Shown here one piece after another: positions 35,716 to 46,655 of a stretch of DNA of 64,000 nucleotides; position 1 is the stretch's first letter, and each line of letters opens with the position of its first letter. The stretch is from the NCBI GenBank assembly GCA_009103225.1, contig RHPI01002533.1, positions 1,920,616 through 1,984,615 of the forward strand, read 5' to 3'. A program made the position numbers and the translations under genes. The stretch comes from Chlorokybus atmophyticus. Its lineage: Eukaryota > Streptophyta > Chlorokybophyceae > Chlorokybales > Chlorokybaceae. The notes beneath the pieces are model-generated. The model was given only the letters and a program-made list of their open reading frames with translations, was not told where the DNA came from and ran no database searches.

Positions 35716-36302
35716 CGGAGGCTAAGGCCAACGAGGCTAAAGACCAGCAAAGGCAGGAGGCTGAGGCCAGGAGCCAGCAGGAGGCTGGCGCTATGCAGGT
35801 TGATGCCGCTGTTGAGGAGGAGGCTGATGCTATCAGTGATATGTCATTTGACATCAGCATCGCAGCAACCAGTGACACCAGTGACCCCAAGAAACGCAGA
35901 CGCCGCCCGTCACGCCGCCAACAGCGAGCTGCTTTGCAAAGGGACAACACGCCTTCCGGTGCTTTCCAGAAGCTGCATCGTGTGCAACAGGGGGAGCGCA
36001 CCGTGGACGAATATCATGCGCAGTTTGCACAATTGTGCGGGGTGGCAAACACCTGCGTTGAGCTGGTGCCTAAGGCCCTTAAACTACAACTGTTTCTCCA
36101 GGGACTCAGGAAAGTAGTGCGCATTGGCGTGCCCAAGGGTCCTTGCAACCAAGATTGGAATGCTGATCAGTTCGATTTGCTTGTGTCGGCTGCCAAGACT
36201 TATGAACGGACCTTGCTTGTTAAACAGCAAGCACACCTCCTAGATCGTTCAAAGTTTGAGTTCGGCAAAGCAAGGCCAAGCAGGTTGCAGAAATTGGAAT
36301 GA

Positions 36303-36782
36303 CTGGAACAAATCAGCAGTCGTCGGGAGGGCAAGAAGCTGGCACATCAAGCTGCATATTAGCGTGAGCAGGAGATGATAGCTGCACAGGAGACCCTTGA
36401 GCAGCAGGAGCAGCTGCGTAAGCAGCTGAAGCGGCAGAAGGAGGAGGAGCGCCAACAGATAAAGCGAATGGCTCAGCAGGGAAAGGAGCAGCGGAAGCAG
36501 CGGCGGGAGCAGAAGGAAACACAGCAGCAGCAGCAGCCGCAGCAGCAGAGGTAGCTGTAACAGCAACCTCGAGGTTGTTCACTTCACGACTACCAGCTTT
36601 GCAGGTTGGAACACGCATGGACACTGCTTGTACAATAGCAAAAGTTGCAAGTATTGCTCTCGTTAACATCTGCTGCTGTTGTGTTTGCAGGAGCCTCTGC
36701 TACCTCACCATGCCTGTGCAGAATCTATCGTTCTCGCAGCGTAGGGCCAACCTCATGTGTAAGTGTATATTTTAATTCAAGC
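36303..36782 (+). pseudogene. Possible continuation: coiled coil after the Gag-like domain
   Basis: The frame of the OTU/Gag-like gene continues past the TGA at 36300. It gives coding-like, charged helical sequence (LEQISSRREGKKLAHQAA; a TAG at 36358; QLRKQLKRQKEEERQQIKRM) up to a TAG at 36553. The composition strongly suggests former coding sequence. Farther on, at about 37610-37650, GHVSKDCTQPKA looks like half of a CCHC zinc knuckle lacking its first cysteines, as expected at the end of a Gag protein. Confidence 0.5.
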
Positions 36783-38010
36783 TGAACACAGAGGCATCTT
36801 CTAGATTTAGCCCTCTGTTATCTCATTCCCGATTCGGGTCTGAGCTCATGCTGAATGCAGAGGCATCCTCGTGAATAAGCCCTCTGCTTGCTCATTCTGT
36901 CTTTGTATGCAGAGCGTAGGGGCATCACCCTGTGATTAAGCCCCCTTCTTGCTCACTTTCTTGCCCCCTTCTTGCCTGTGCCACCTGCTTTCGCTGCTAA
37001 CCAGCAGGAAGTGGAGGTGTTCTTCCAGGTGACATGACAGGAGCTTGACATGACAGGATAGAGGAAAGACAATCTCGTAGTCTTTGTACAGGATAGAGTG
37101 TGTTAGCTCTAGCTGCCTGTCTGCGTGTGTTGAAGGATTGCAGCAAAATGCAATCACCCACATCTGCCTGTCCTTGTATGCTTAGGATCATCCCGACTGC
37201 ACGCGGGTTCACTGCGAACGCACCGCCTTGGGAGCCTTGCTGGCTGCTGTTTGTATGCAGTCACGGCGCACAGGTAAGTGTGACAGCACTTGTAGAGTGG
37301 AGGTGGTAACAGAAGTCCGCAGTAAGTCATGAGGTATGCATCGCTCTCGTGCATATACTAACTGTGATTGCATTTCACCTTCTCAACCACCTCCAGCCTC
37401 TGCATGGAACTTGTTGGTCGCGATCTGCTCCAGGCCTTTTGGATGGACGGCGGTTGTACCTGCCGCTGGGGTTGGGTTGCTGTTTGTAATATGGCAACTC
37501 AGGCTGGCAGTCCTTCTCCCCCCACCCACCCGAGAGAACACCTCTTGCTGCTGTTGACATGCCGCCCTCGTACTGGCACGCCCTCGTACTGGCCCCGGCA
37601 ACCGCTGAAACCGGGCATGTGTCCAAAGATTGCACGCAACCAAAGGCATGCGCACAGCAACCTAGAAGTTCTCCTTCTCCGCCCACCCACCCGACACAAA
37701 ACCTCCTGCGGGTTTACTGCGAACGCAGGATGTGGTCCTGCAGAGCCGTCTCGCGCAAGTCACGTACTGTAGACTTTGTGCACATGCTCAGAGCCTCTGG
37801 TTCATGACTTTCGCGAGTCAGCTTTGGTTGGACCATACCCTGCGTTCGCAGTGAACCCGCAGGAGGTCTAGTCTCGGGTGGGCGGACGGCGCAACAGGGC
37901 ATGAAGGTGCTCTGGAAGAGACCTTGCCCAGGAGGTTAGTCTTTCCCGTGCTGGCAAACAGAGGCATCCTCGTGATTAAGACCTCTTGCTGACTTTATTG
38001 GGTCGCTCAT
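36783..38010. repeat. Hairpin array 5 (dispersed units)
   Basis: Units are centred near 36805, 36865 and 36920, with a further one near 37975. An example is CAGAGGCATCCTCGTGAATA then AGCCCTCTG, where CAGAGG pairs with CCTCTG. Reverse complements fit the family pattern GAGGGCTTA...GATGCCTC. Between 37000 and 37900 the sequence also holds a GCGGGTTCACTGCGAACGCA motif in both orientations (about 37202, 37710 and 37840). Confidence 0.7.
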
Positions 38011-38073
38011 TCTGTTGTTGGGTTTGAGTTCAGTCTAACAAAGTGGCCAGCAATCAAGAGCTACCTCTACCTT

Positions 38074-39349
38074 TCAGTAAAAAGGAGGGTAATCAACAGT
38101 GAAGCCTATTGCTTCCAGCAACAGCCTGCCTACATGTTCAGAGTAAGTTGGTGGAATGGCATTCTTGACTTCCGATTCCGCATCCATCCACTCCACCTGC
38201 ATGGCAGACTGCCACCCTGCAATCGTGCCACGGCAGGATGCTTGGCCGTACACTGGGTAAATTTGCCCTCCCCCCGGTAGCAATTGCCGGCGCTGCTCCG
38301 GGTGGGTGGCGTCTTCCGTTTGAGTCTATTGGTGTGCGTGTGATCAGAAGGGGTGGGGGCTTGGGCCATCGATCGAGCTCTCGACCAGGCAAGTCTTGCA
38401 GTTTCAGACAGCTTTGACCACCAACACGAACCATTACGTCGTAACCCTCACGCACAGCTGCCATGTTCCAGTTCTTTATCAAGATGTGGTGCAGCCGTGG
38501 GTCCTCAACGAAATCGTCGTACTTGATGGCATGTTTTCCTGAGCCACATGTTTGCCTGAGTCGGTGCTTGCATGAGCGTGCGCATGTAGATACTCTGCAG
38601 TATACCTGTGTTGGCATCAAAAGTGATGATGTGGCCTGCATACAAGGAGCTCATTCCTGGCCAGTACACCACAACGCGGCATGCTACCAAAGACTGCCCC
38701 TCATCAACAATCTCCTTCCGCCAAGCAGCCAGTGTCGCGACATCGTCGACAACCGCGTTCCCCTTTGGCATTCAAGAGTAAGTTGGTCATGCATGCAAGC
38801 GCTGTTTTGCTGTTTGCAAGGACAGTTCAACTCGACAACCGCCAAGCAGCCAGTGTCGCGACATCGTCGACAACCGCGTTCCCCTTTGGCATTCAAGAGT
38901 AAGTTGGTCATGCATGCAAGCGCTGTTTTGCTGTTTGCAAGGACAGTTCAACTCACCCTGTTGTTGACATCGTCTTCGATTACAGTGGACTTGCCGCGAC
39001 CGTTGCGCACGAGCTGACGTCGAACCACATTGCACATCTGCCCATCGCGATATGCTCCAGGCCGTGCCCAAGGCAGGTGATTCATGGGCTCGCCGTCCCA
39101 CTCAAACTTCGAAAGCGAGCACTGCAGGCAAGTGCACTCCTCCCAAAAGAAATCTGGCCTCATGCATTGTGCCAGCAGTCTGCATTGCCTCACATTGTCC
39201 CCCCTTGCCTTGTGGTGCCAGCAGGCTTCATAGAAGCCATACTGCTCACTGTACAGCTTGCACTTCTCTTCATGCTGTTGCAGACGTCTGTTGTTGCCAT
39301 TCCTAACCAAGTATGCTTTGCAGAAGCTACACACTTTGACGCCGCGCAT
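38074..39349 (-). CDS. Zinc-finger and Tudor-like protein of the CACTA element
   Basis: Minus-strand gene starting MRGVKVCSFCKAYLVRNGN at 39349. The first exon holds a C-x2-C ... H-x3-C zinc-finger-like motif, then further Cys pairs (WEECTCLQCS). The next exons give ACRVVVYWPGMSSLYAGHII, then GKHAIKYDDFVEDPRLHHIL, a Tudor/PWWP-like barrel sequence of the kind that reads methylated histone tails or nucleic acid. The last exon (VYGQASCRGTIAGWQSAMQV, then VEWMDAESE) could be a second Tudor-like repeat, ending at 38074. A 121-bp tandem duplication at 38718-38958 has doubled one exon-intron junction. The gene is divergent from the transposase gene, with 290 bp between start codons. Exon limits are approximate and the function is inferred from sequence pattern only. 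Confidence 0.55.
38718..38958. repeat. 121-bp tandem duplication
   Basis: Two near-identical copies starting CCGCCAAGCAGCCAGTGTCG at 38718 and 38839 lie inside the Tudor-like gene. Each carries an exon end and intron start, so the duplication creates an alternative copy of one splice site. Confidence 0.9.
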
Positions 39350-39639
39350 GCTGGCGCCACGCTACCTGGCACACAAACCCTAGAAGCTAATGCACTGGAC
39401 GGAAGAAGAAAAGGAGCATGTACGCAAATTGTGGAGCATATCCGGATTGACTTTTTGGCTTGTTTTGAATCGGGATTGGATGTGTCTTAAACCCTTAATT
39501 TACGGTAGGCAGGCATGACGGTGGCGACGGCGGCGGTGTCAGCGGCGGCAGCGTGCCTGCAGGTCTTTGCTTTGGCTGTATGGAAGTTGATTGGAAGTTG
39601 CTTGCAGTATGTTGGCTGACTGCTTTTGATGTTTGTAGC
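39350..39639. promoter_or_regulatory. Divergent intergenic region between the Tudor-like and transposase genes
   Basis: The 290 bp separate the minus-strand start at 39349 from the plus-strand start at 39640. The arrangement implies a shared, bidirectional promoter. I see no clear TATA box. A GGCGGCGGT-rich patch lies at 39528-39553. Whether the transposase has an untranslated upstream exon here is unknown. Confidence 0.4.
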
Positions 39640-42600
39640 ATGAGCTACTTTCGCAGGTGTTTTTGCCGCGACTGCAAAGGGAGCAAAGTGTTCACACACA
39701 ACCACATTAGAAGGGCTGAATATCATGAAAACTTTGGCAAAAACATGTGGTGTGGCACTCCAGAAGCTGTTGCTCCTGAATACCGTAATCGACTACAACC
39801 CCATGAACTTGAAGCTGATGCTGCTGTTGCTGCTGCATCCTTACACATGTCGTCAGGTACAAGAGCAACTTCTCTACAGCTGTGAATCTATACAACATGC
39901 TGTCTGATCATTGATCTGGCTTGCCCCAGGTGAAGCTCTCCATGACACCGAACAATTGCTAGTTGGGAACGACGCTACTGAACATGTTGACACAGGCACG
40001 CCGTTGCAACCGAGTGTTGAATCTCCTTTCAATGTTGCAGCCAACTTGCAACCAGCAGGTACGACCTGACTTGCGTGGCATGTTGACATTGCTGATGCTG
40101 TGCCTCTCATTGTTCATGTGCCACTAGACTCATTGCAGCTGGCAGGTTGTAATCCGTGTGCTCATAAAGGACAATGTGCTTATGGAGAACAATGCGGATC
40201 TCACCCAGCATTTTATGGAATTGAGAATGCTACATTGCAAGAGCATCAAGGTGCCAGAACCAAATCCACAAATGGACAAGTAGAGCCTGAGACGCCAGTG
40301 CACTGCACCTCCACTGCTGAGCAAGTCGATGCGGAGCAAGGTGATGCGGAGCAAGGTGATGTTGCCGGCGAAGACCAAGACTATGAAACCGATGTGGAAT
40401 CGCAGCCAGACGAGGCTAAATGCGTTGATGATGCCATGCTACTTGACAAAGTGAATGCTGCGTTGCTGGATAATGCAAGCAACCCTGTTGTTTTCGGCTC
40501 TCGTACAACCCCTCTAGGCATTTTCATGCTGCTATTGGTTCTGGCGCAGCTACATCGAATACCCTTCAATTTCATGAATAAACTGCTCAGGTTGGTGGGC
40601 AAATTACACTGCTGTCTGCTGAAACATTAGCCTGTTCAGAACTGATGTGTTTCTGTGTGCCAGGTTGTTGCGTGGCATCCTCTTGCCTAAGGAGAATAAG
40701 ATGCCAGGCAGCATGCACGAGCTATTGAAATGCCTTTAAGGCCTCAACATGGGCTTCCACACATATGATGCCTGTCGCTGTAATCACATGTTGTATTGTG
40801 GCCGACATGCCAACAGGATACTTTGCAAAGGTGAGCAATTGTTGCAAATGTTCACTACAATGGGATTTGATTAGCATGTCCCATCAGCATACGACTTGCT
40901 TATGCAGTCTGCAAGGCCCCTCGCTACCGCAACATAGGAGGTAGACAAGTTGCATGGAAGATTGGGCGTTACTTTGACGTGCCTGCTGCGTTGAGGGCTC
41001 TGTACCTAAAACCTAGTGTTGCTGCGGAGATGATGGCGCACACAAATCGAAGTCAGGATGGGATTATGCGATCTATACACGGTAACATTGCCAAGTTCAG
41101 TGGTAAATGAGGCACGACTGTGTGCATGATTGTGTTGGTGAGCGGCTGGGGCAGTCCAATGCAAGCCCTCAGTGTCCGTGCCTTGTGCTTTTGTGTGCGT
41201 GGCGCTGAGGCGGCATGTAAGACCTCGGTGTCCTTGCCTGTGTTTGTTTGTGTGTCGGCGTGGCGCTGAGGCGGCATGTAAGACCTCGGTGTCCTTGCCT
41301 GTGTTTGTTTGTGTGTCGGCGAGGTGCTGGGGTGGTATGTAAGACCTCAGTATCCAGCCTTGCGATTGTATGCATGTTTGAATGTGTTGTGGGGCTGGGG
41401 CAGTTGGTCGTAAGCCCTTGGTGTACTTGCTGCTGTCAGACTCGCCAATGTTCAAGGACACTGAACAACGCTACAGCCGGTTTGCCAAAGAACCACGCAA
41501 TGTGCGCCTAGCGATGTTCATCGACGGGATGAGCCCGTTCAAAGATCCGCACAAAGGTATAAAAGAGCATTTTTCTTCCTGTATGCTCGTTGCAGTGTAA
41601 CTGTACGAATGGCAGCAAAGGGTTTGTTGAGTTGCAGGGAACTATGAGTTTTGGGTTGTCACAATCTCAGTGTTGAACCTGCCCATTGCCAAGATGCACA
41701 AGACAGACACTACATTTCTAGCTGCTGTAATCCCTGGACCCAAACAGCCAGAGAATCTACAGGCTTATCTCAAGCCAATTATTGACCAGTTGGGAGATCT
41801 CTGGGAAGGTATGGTTTCAACGCAGCTAGGATAAGCAGCTTCCATTACTGCAGTCATGCTTGACAAATGCGCATAACTGAGGCATGTAATCTGCTGGCAT
41901 TTGTTGTAGGTATAGACATATATGACAGCCACCGCGACGCAGTTTTCCGTTGCAGATCTATTCTGAAGATTGTAATCCATGATTACCCAGGTACGCAAGC
42001 AGCAGCAGTGTTTGCACTTACTGTTATCAGTGTCTGACTGTATCTGTATATTGGACTGTCCTTGCAACCATGGTTGTGGCTACTGAAGTACATCATGTTG
42101 GTTGCGCAGCTCTGGCAAAAGCTGCCTTGCAAATGGCGCATGGAGCCATCTTTGGCTGTTCAAAGTGCGAGTGCAGCGGAGAACATGTGGAAATTCTCAA
42201 AAAGGTGATATATCAAGGCCACCGCCGGTACCTACCGGATGACCATCCTTACAGAGTTGATGAGCGTTGGCCGCAACCAAAACACAGACCTCCACCACCC
42301 ATGCGGACTGCAGAGAGCGTGTACAGGTGAGCAATCTCAGTTGATTGCGCATTTGGTTGCAGAACATAGGTATGTCAGCAATGGATGCCATGTGATCAGG
42401 TATGCTATGACATCTCGCAACAGCAAGCGTCCACTGCACTTTAAGAGACATCCTTCAAAGACCTCCGGCATCCTTGGACTGAGCTGTTTTCACGACCTTC
42501 CATATTGGCTACCGTTACAAAAATCTGTCAAAGGTCATGTGGTTGGCCCTATGCACATTTTTGCCAACCTGGCAACCAACTTTGCAAATCTCCTAGCTGG

Positions 42601-45600
42601 CTTGCGCGACAGCATCGAATCACGAGAAGATCTGCAGCAGCAAGGCCGCATGCCTGAACTCTGGCTAGAGGTACGTATGTAGTCGGCCTCGTTGACATGT
42701 GCCATAGTTGGATTTAACCAAGGACTTGAACCTATGTGCTGCAGACAGAGATGAAGATGAAGGATGGAAAGGAAGTCGCAGTCAAGGTAAAACCCCAGGC
42801 TCCATGGACAATCACAGATGTAGGACTGGTTGAGCAATTGCTCTCCAGCGTGAGGGTTTCAAGCACTTTCGGCTCGAAACTGCAGTCTTTCACAAAGCAT
42901 TTAGGTGAGATAGCCGTTATATGTTTTGTGTTTACGCTAAAGCAATGATTCTCCATGCATGGAACTTTTGACATGGAGCATGCAGGCTCGATGAAATCGC
43001 ACGACAAGCACAACTTATGGTCGGTCGTTTTTCAGTACGTGCTGCGCTCTGCACACGACATTGGAGAAGATCAGAAGAGAACCATCTTCAAACTATGCGA
43101 CATCTATCAACGGCTGACTGCATTGGAAGTAAAGCAGTCACACCTCGAAGAATTGAAGGTTGGCTTTAATAACACTTTACTCTGCATGCCCAGCTCCTAT
43201 GGCATGCGTAGCTTATTACTTAGTGCAGGTGCTGGTGCATGAGGCACAGTCTGAAGTGGAGCTGTTCTTCCCGCGAACTTCTCTCACAATGATGCTGCAC
43301 CTCCTTGGCCATCTACCAGAGCAGTGCATGTGGCTTGGTCCGACGCGTGACCACTGGGAGTGGGCACATGAACGCTTTATGCAGTGGGTGAAGCGCATGA
43401 TATTTGCAAGGCAGCATGTGGAAGCAAGCATCTGCAAAAGGCAAGTTTTGTGTGAGCCCACTGAGAGTTACGTGCAAACTTTCCACATTGTTTGCCTTGT
43501 TCAAGTGCCAGTTGCATCTGCAGATACTCTATCCAGCTCATGCTGAACACTTACATGGACACATTGAAGCGACTTTTCTCCGACATCAGTTTGCGATCGA
43601 GCAAGCAACGAGATGATGACGACTATGTGCTCTGCGGACGGAGACACCGTATTGAGGTTGGGGATAAAGATAGTAAGACAAGGCAGGAGCTCGAGTGGTG
43701 GTTGGCTGAGAATGACGATGAATACAGGCTGTTAAAAGAGTAAGTTGCTTTGGGAGTTGCTGTTTTGTACGTGATGTCCAACGCGCAGACAGTATGATTT
43801 ATTTATGGGTTGCTGCTACACAGAGAGTTCAGTCGGGAGGTGAACAAACGCAGGATGGCAAGGGAAAGGGCTCAAAAACAAGGACATGTCGTGGCAAAGG
43901 ACATGGAGCATATGACTGAGCTGCATCACTGGCGTGGACCTGCTAGGGAGCTTACAAAGCACGAGATGGAGCTGTTGAGCGGTCCAATCTTTCCAAAGTA
44001 CATCAAGCGATACTTCAGAGCACGCTACAAGGACATCGGTCAGTTCAGAGCAGAGGAAATGGAGAAGAAACTCCGCACCATGGACTGTGGCGTGTTTATC
44101 GTTGGGCGTGACTCAGATGACCCAACCAAGAAGATCCATTGGTATGGCAGGGTGCAATCTTTTGATGTTGTGGTGATAGCTGGTCGGGAGCACCAGCTGC
44201 TCAGAGCTAGGTGGTACATGAGCAACCAAGTCCAGCACAGTGGAGGATTTGCAATCCTAAGAAAAGACAAGCCCCGCTTTGCAGAACAAACCTACCTTGA
44301 TTGCAACCTAGTAAGTGGCTGTGTTGCAATCGGTTTGGCGTGTGCTTGGTGTGATGATAGTAAATTGAAATAGTAGTATGAAAATGGCTGATGAATATCC
44401 CTTCTTGCTGGCAGGTCAAGGGCCAGTGGTTTAAGGGAATTGATCCCAATGACAACAAAGTAACAGTAGCGCTTGTTAAAGACAGGCGCAGTCTCATGCG
44501 TCGAGGCATGCACCGGGACACTCCGGTAAGAGGAGAGTTAACAACGTTGTCCATTAGAATCTGGATGTCCTCATATATCCTGGGTTTTGGCATCACATAC
44601 AACCATCTTGTGTACTTGGTGCAGGGTGCCCAAAGCGAAACCAATAGCGCCTCGAGCGAGGTGTCATGGACCACACGCCGCGACTGGCATTTTGAGTACA
44701 AGAGGTACTGTTTGCGACTGTGATGCCTCGTATCCCTACTGTGAGACTGTAGACCTGGCCACTGAACCTTTGTTCACAGGATGAGACCGAGACTGGAGCT
44801 GGATGCGTTGGAACATCGGGAACATGAAGACTACTGCTTTGTCTGCAAGGATGGGGGCACCATATCTGGCTGCGATGTGGAAGGTTGCTGGAAAAGCTAC
44901 CACGCGCACTGTGTCTCTATGCCACCTGTGGAGGATGAATATTGGGAGTGCCCAAGGCATGAGTAAGTGGACTTCATTGCAGCAAATGCTTGGCATCTTG
45001 TTGTGAGGAACTTCACTCCTAGAACCATCATCACTTGTACTGAACCAAAACACAGGTGCCATGTGAAGAACTGCAACGAAGCAGCTTTTCAAGTCTGCGC
45101 GACGTGTCCAAACAGCCTCTGTCGACGGCACGCTGTGGGTAGCATGGTTGAGGTTACGTGCTCGCGATGCGCTGCGTACGAAGAAGGTGGTGCTCCAGCG
45201 CAGCTCCCAAGGGAGAGCCTTGCTCGTCGTTCTCTGCCGGGCAGTTGCGGTAGGGTTTCACAACCTGTGCAGAGTGGGGTTCAACACGTTGAAGAGAGTG
45301 GGGATGAGGCTAACAATGGTAAGCTGCTGTGTGCTTGAGCTTGTTGATTTGCGTTGTGGTTCTTGCCCAATTGAACCATTTATGGCTGCAGAGGCAGTCA
45401 CGATGGAAGTTGACGATGAAGACGAAGAGGGCTGTAATCAGCAACCCACGACGGCTGCGGCAGTTGTGGACCTCGTGGGCAGCGATGATGATATCATGGT
45501 GCTGGACGATCCAGTCAGCAACCCGCAGCCGTCAACACCGCAGCCACTGTTCATTTACCCTAGTGCAAGTGCACGTGATGCGGTGCCAGTGCTTGAAACG

Positions 45601-46655
45601 GACAGGAGGTTGCTGGATGGCAGACAAGAGCTCAATGACACCATCCTCCACTTCTTTTGCAGGTATGTGATTTGCTGCGTCTGTGTTATTCGTGTATCTC
45701 ATATGTACGTGGGATGCACATGCAGATACAAGGAAGAGGAAATCTTAGGCAGAGCAGATGGCATTCAGGTGAAGCTGTTCCACCCGCATTTCTACACCAA
45801 GATCGTGCGCTGCCATAGACAAAATGACTGGCACACGAGCAATCACAGGATAGACAGGTGGGAGAGTGATCCGTTTGCCAAGGACTTGCTGGGAGTGATT
45901 GTCAACCCAGACACGCGGTGAGAATAAGCGCCAAGAATATCTTGCTGAATTGCTGCTGTATTTGCAAACTGGAATTATTTTGATTGTTCACAGGACTCAC
46001 TGGAGTCTGCTGCTTGTGTGCAATCCTGGAGGCCAACTTGGAAGTGACACGCCGCCTTTACTCGTCCATCTCGACTCCCTTGGCCTGCATCGCAACGTTG
46101 ATGGACCTATGCGCGCTTACCTTGACTACATGTGGGGCAGAAAGCATGGAAGTGACTCACAACGACGCTTCTCTCCCGAAAACGTACAGCTTCTTGTACC
46201 ACAGGTAGCACACGTTGCATTGCACTAGTGATGAGTTTGCATGCATTCTGTCACAAGCACTGATTGGATGCATGCACATGCATTTGGTTTGCAAGCATTG
46301 ACACATGTTTGTGCAGGTCCCTCAGCAGAAGGATGGAGTTGCGTGCGGGTTGTTTGTCATGCTTTATCTTGACAAGTTTATAGATGGGGTACAAGCTGGT
46401 CCAATTGACCCAAACGCACGGATATTTCAACAGGTACAGTTCATGCATGTGCACTGCAATGTTTACAAGTGGAAGGTGCTTCAATGGCACTGTCGTGTAG
46501 GCCGACACGTGCTTAGTAACCACATGTTATTGCTGTGTGGTTGTGTGCAGATGCAAAGGAGTTGGTTTCATCCTCAAGTGGCAGACAGGTTGAGAAGACG
46601 ATTGCGAACACTCATGGACAGTATGTTAGCACAGCAAAGACATGAGTTGAGCTAG
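39640..46655 (+). CDS. tnp2-type CACTA transposase fused to PHD finger and Ulp1/SENP protease
   Basis: About 24 exons; most introns read in phase. Exon 1 starts MSYFRRCFCRDCKGSKV (zinc-finger-like). Exons at 40664-40830, 40908-41081, 41440-41556, 41638-41808, 41910-41990 and 42110-42326 follow the plant tnp2 order: LPKENKMPGSMHELLKCL, CKAPRYR, DSPMFKD, EPRNVRLAMFIDGMSPF, NLPIAKMHK, AAVIPGPKQPENLQAYLKP, YQGHRRYLPDDHPYR. The tnp2 C-terminus follows (SMKSHDKHNLW at 42990; GPTRDHWEWAHERFMQWVKR at 43350). A PHD finger lies at 44780-44965 (CFVCKDGG...HAHC...CPRHE) and a second Cys cluster at 45060-45170. Acidic SUMO-interaction-like motifs VVDLVGSDDDIMVLDD sit at 45460-45510. The Ulp1 domain is at 45600-46655, with His 45998 (THWSLLLV), Asp 46073, Gln near 46322 and Cys 46344 (GVACGLFVM). 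One TAA at 40736 breaks the frame inside a conserved segment: mutation or error. Confidence 0.85.
41140..41430. repeat. Hairpin array 6 inside a transposase intron
   Basis: Four to five units lie in the intron between transposase exons ending at 41081 and starting at 41440. They read GGCGCTGAGGCGGCATGTAA then GACCTCGGTGTCC, the reverse complement of the family pattern. The last unit ends only about 25 bp before the splice acceptor. Linkers are TGTGTTTGTTTGTGTGTC. Confidence 0.85.

Larger units (their letters stand above)
33137..36302 (+). pseudogene. OTU protease / coiled-coil / Gag-like fusion gene with disablements
   Basis: Exons 33137-33182 and 33252-33332 splice in phase to a long exon from 33422. 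The order is: a Lys-rich N-terminus; two copies of a module ending RLCDPEAAARGMDLGHFGL and RLCNPEAAAMGIDIGEYGL; a Q/A/K repeat; an OTU-type cysteine protease with DGNCFY (catalytic Cys at 34360-34362) and SAHYMSV (His at 35025-35027); a Pro-Gln repeat; a K/Q/E/A coiled coil with 156-bp DNA repeats; and a Gag-like domain (HRVQQGERTVDEYHAQF, then PKALKLQLFLQGLRKVVRIG). OTU enzymes remove ubiquitin. The Gag-like part resembles retrotransposon capsid proteins. Disablements: TAA at 34141 (where a CAA Gln codon is expected), a 1-nt frameshift near 34850, and TGA at 36300. Ns at 34748 and 35003 are probable contig joins. Confidence 0.7.

Noticed and set aside
35027-36001. Minus-strand ORF of 324 codons opposite the coiled-coil region
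   Set aside because: It is the antisense shadow of GCC-AAG-CAG repeats and gives only Ala/Ser/Leu/Cys repeats. The plus strand has the OTU and Gag-like motifs.
33137-40738. Reassigned stop codon (for example TAA read as Gln), suggested by TAA in place of CAA at 34141
   Set aside because: Intact host genes end in TAA, TAG and TGA (helicase, CWC25, oligoribonuclease), and the internal stops are limited to the transposon genes.
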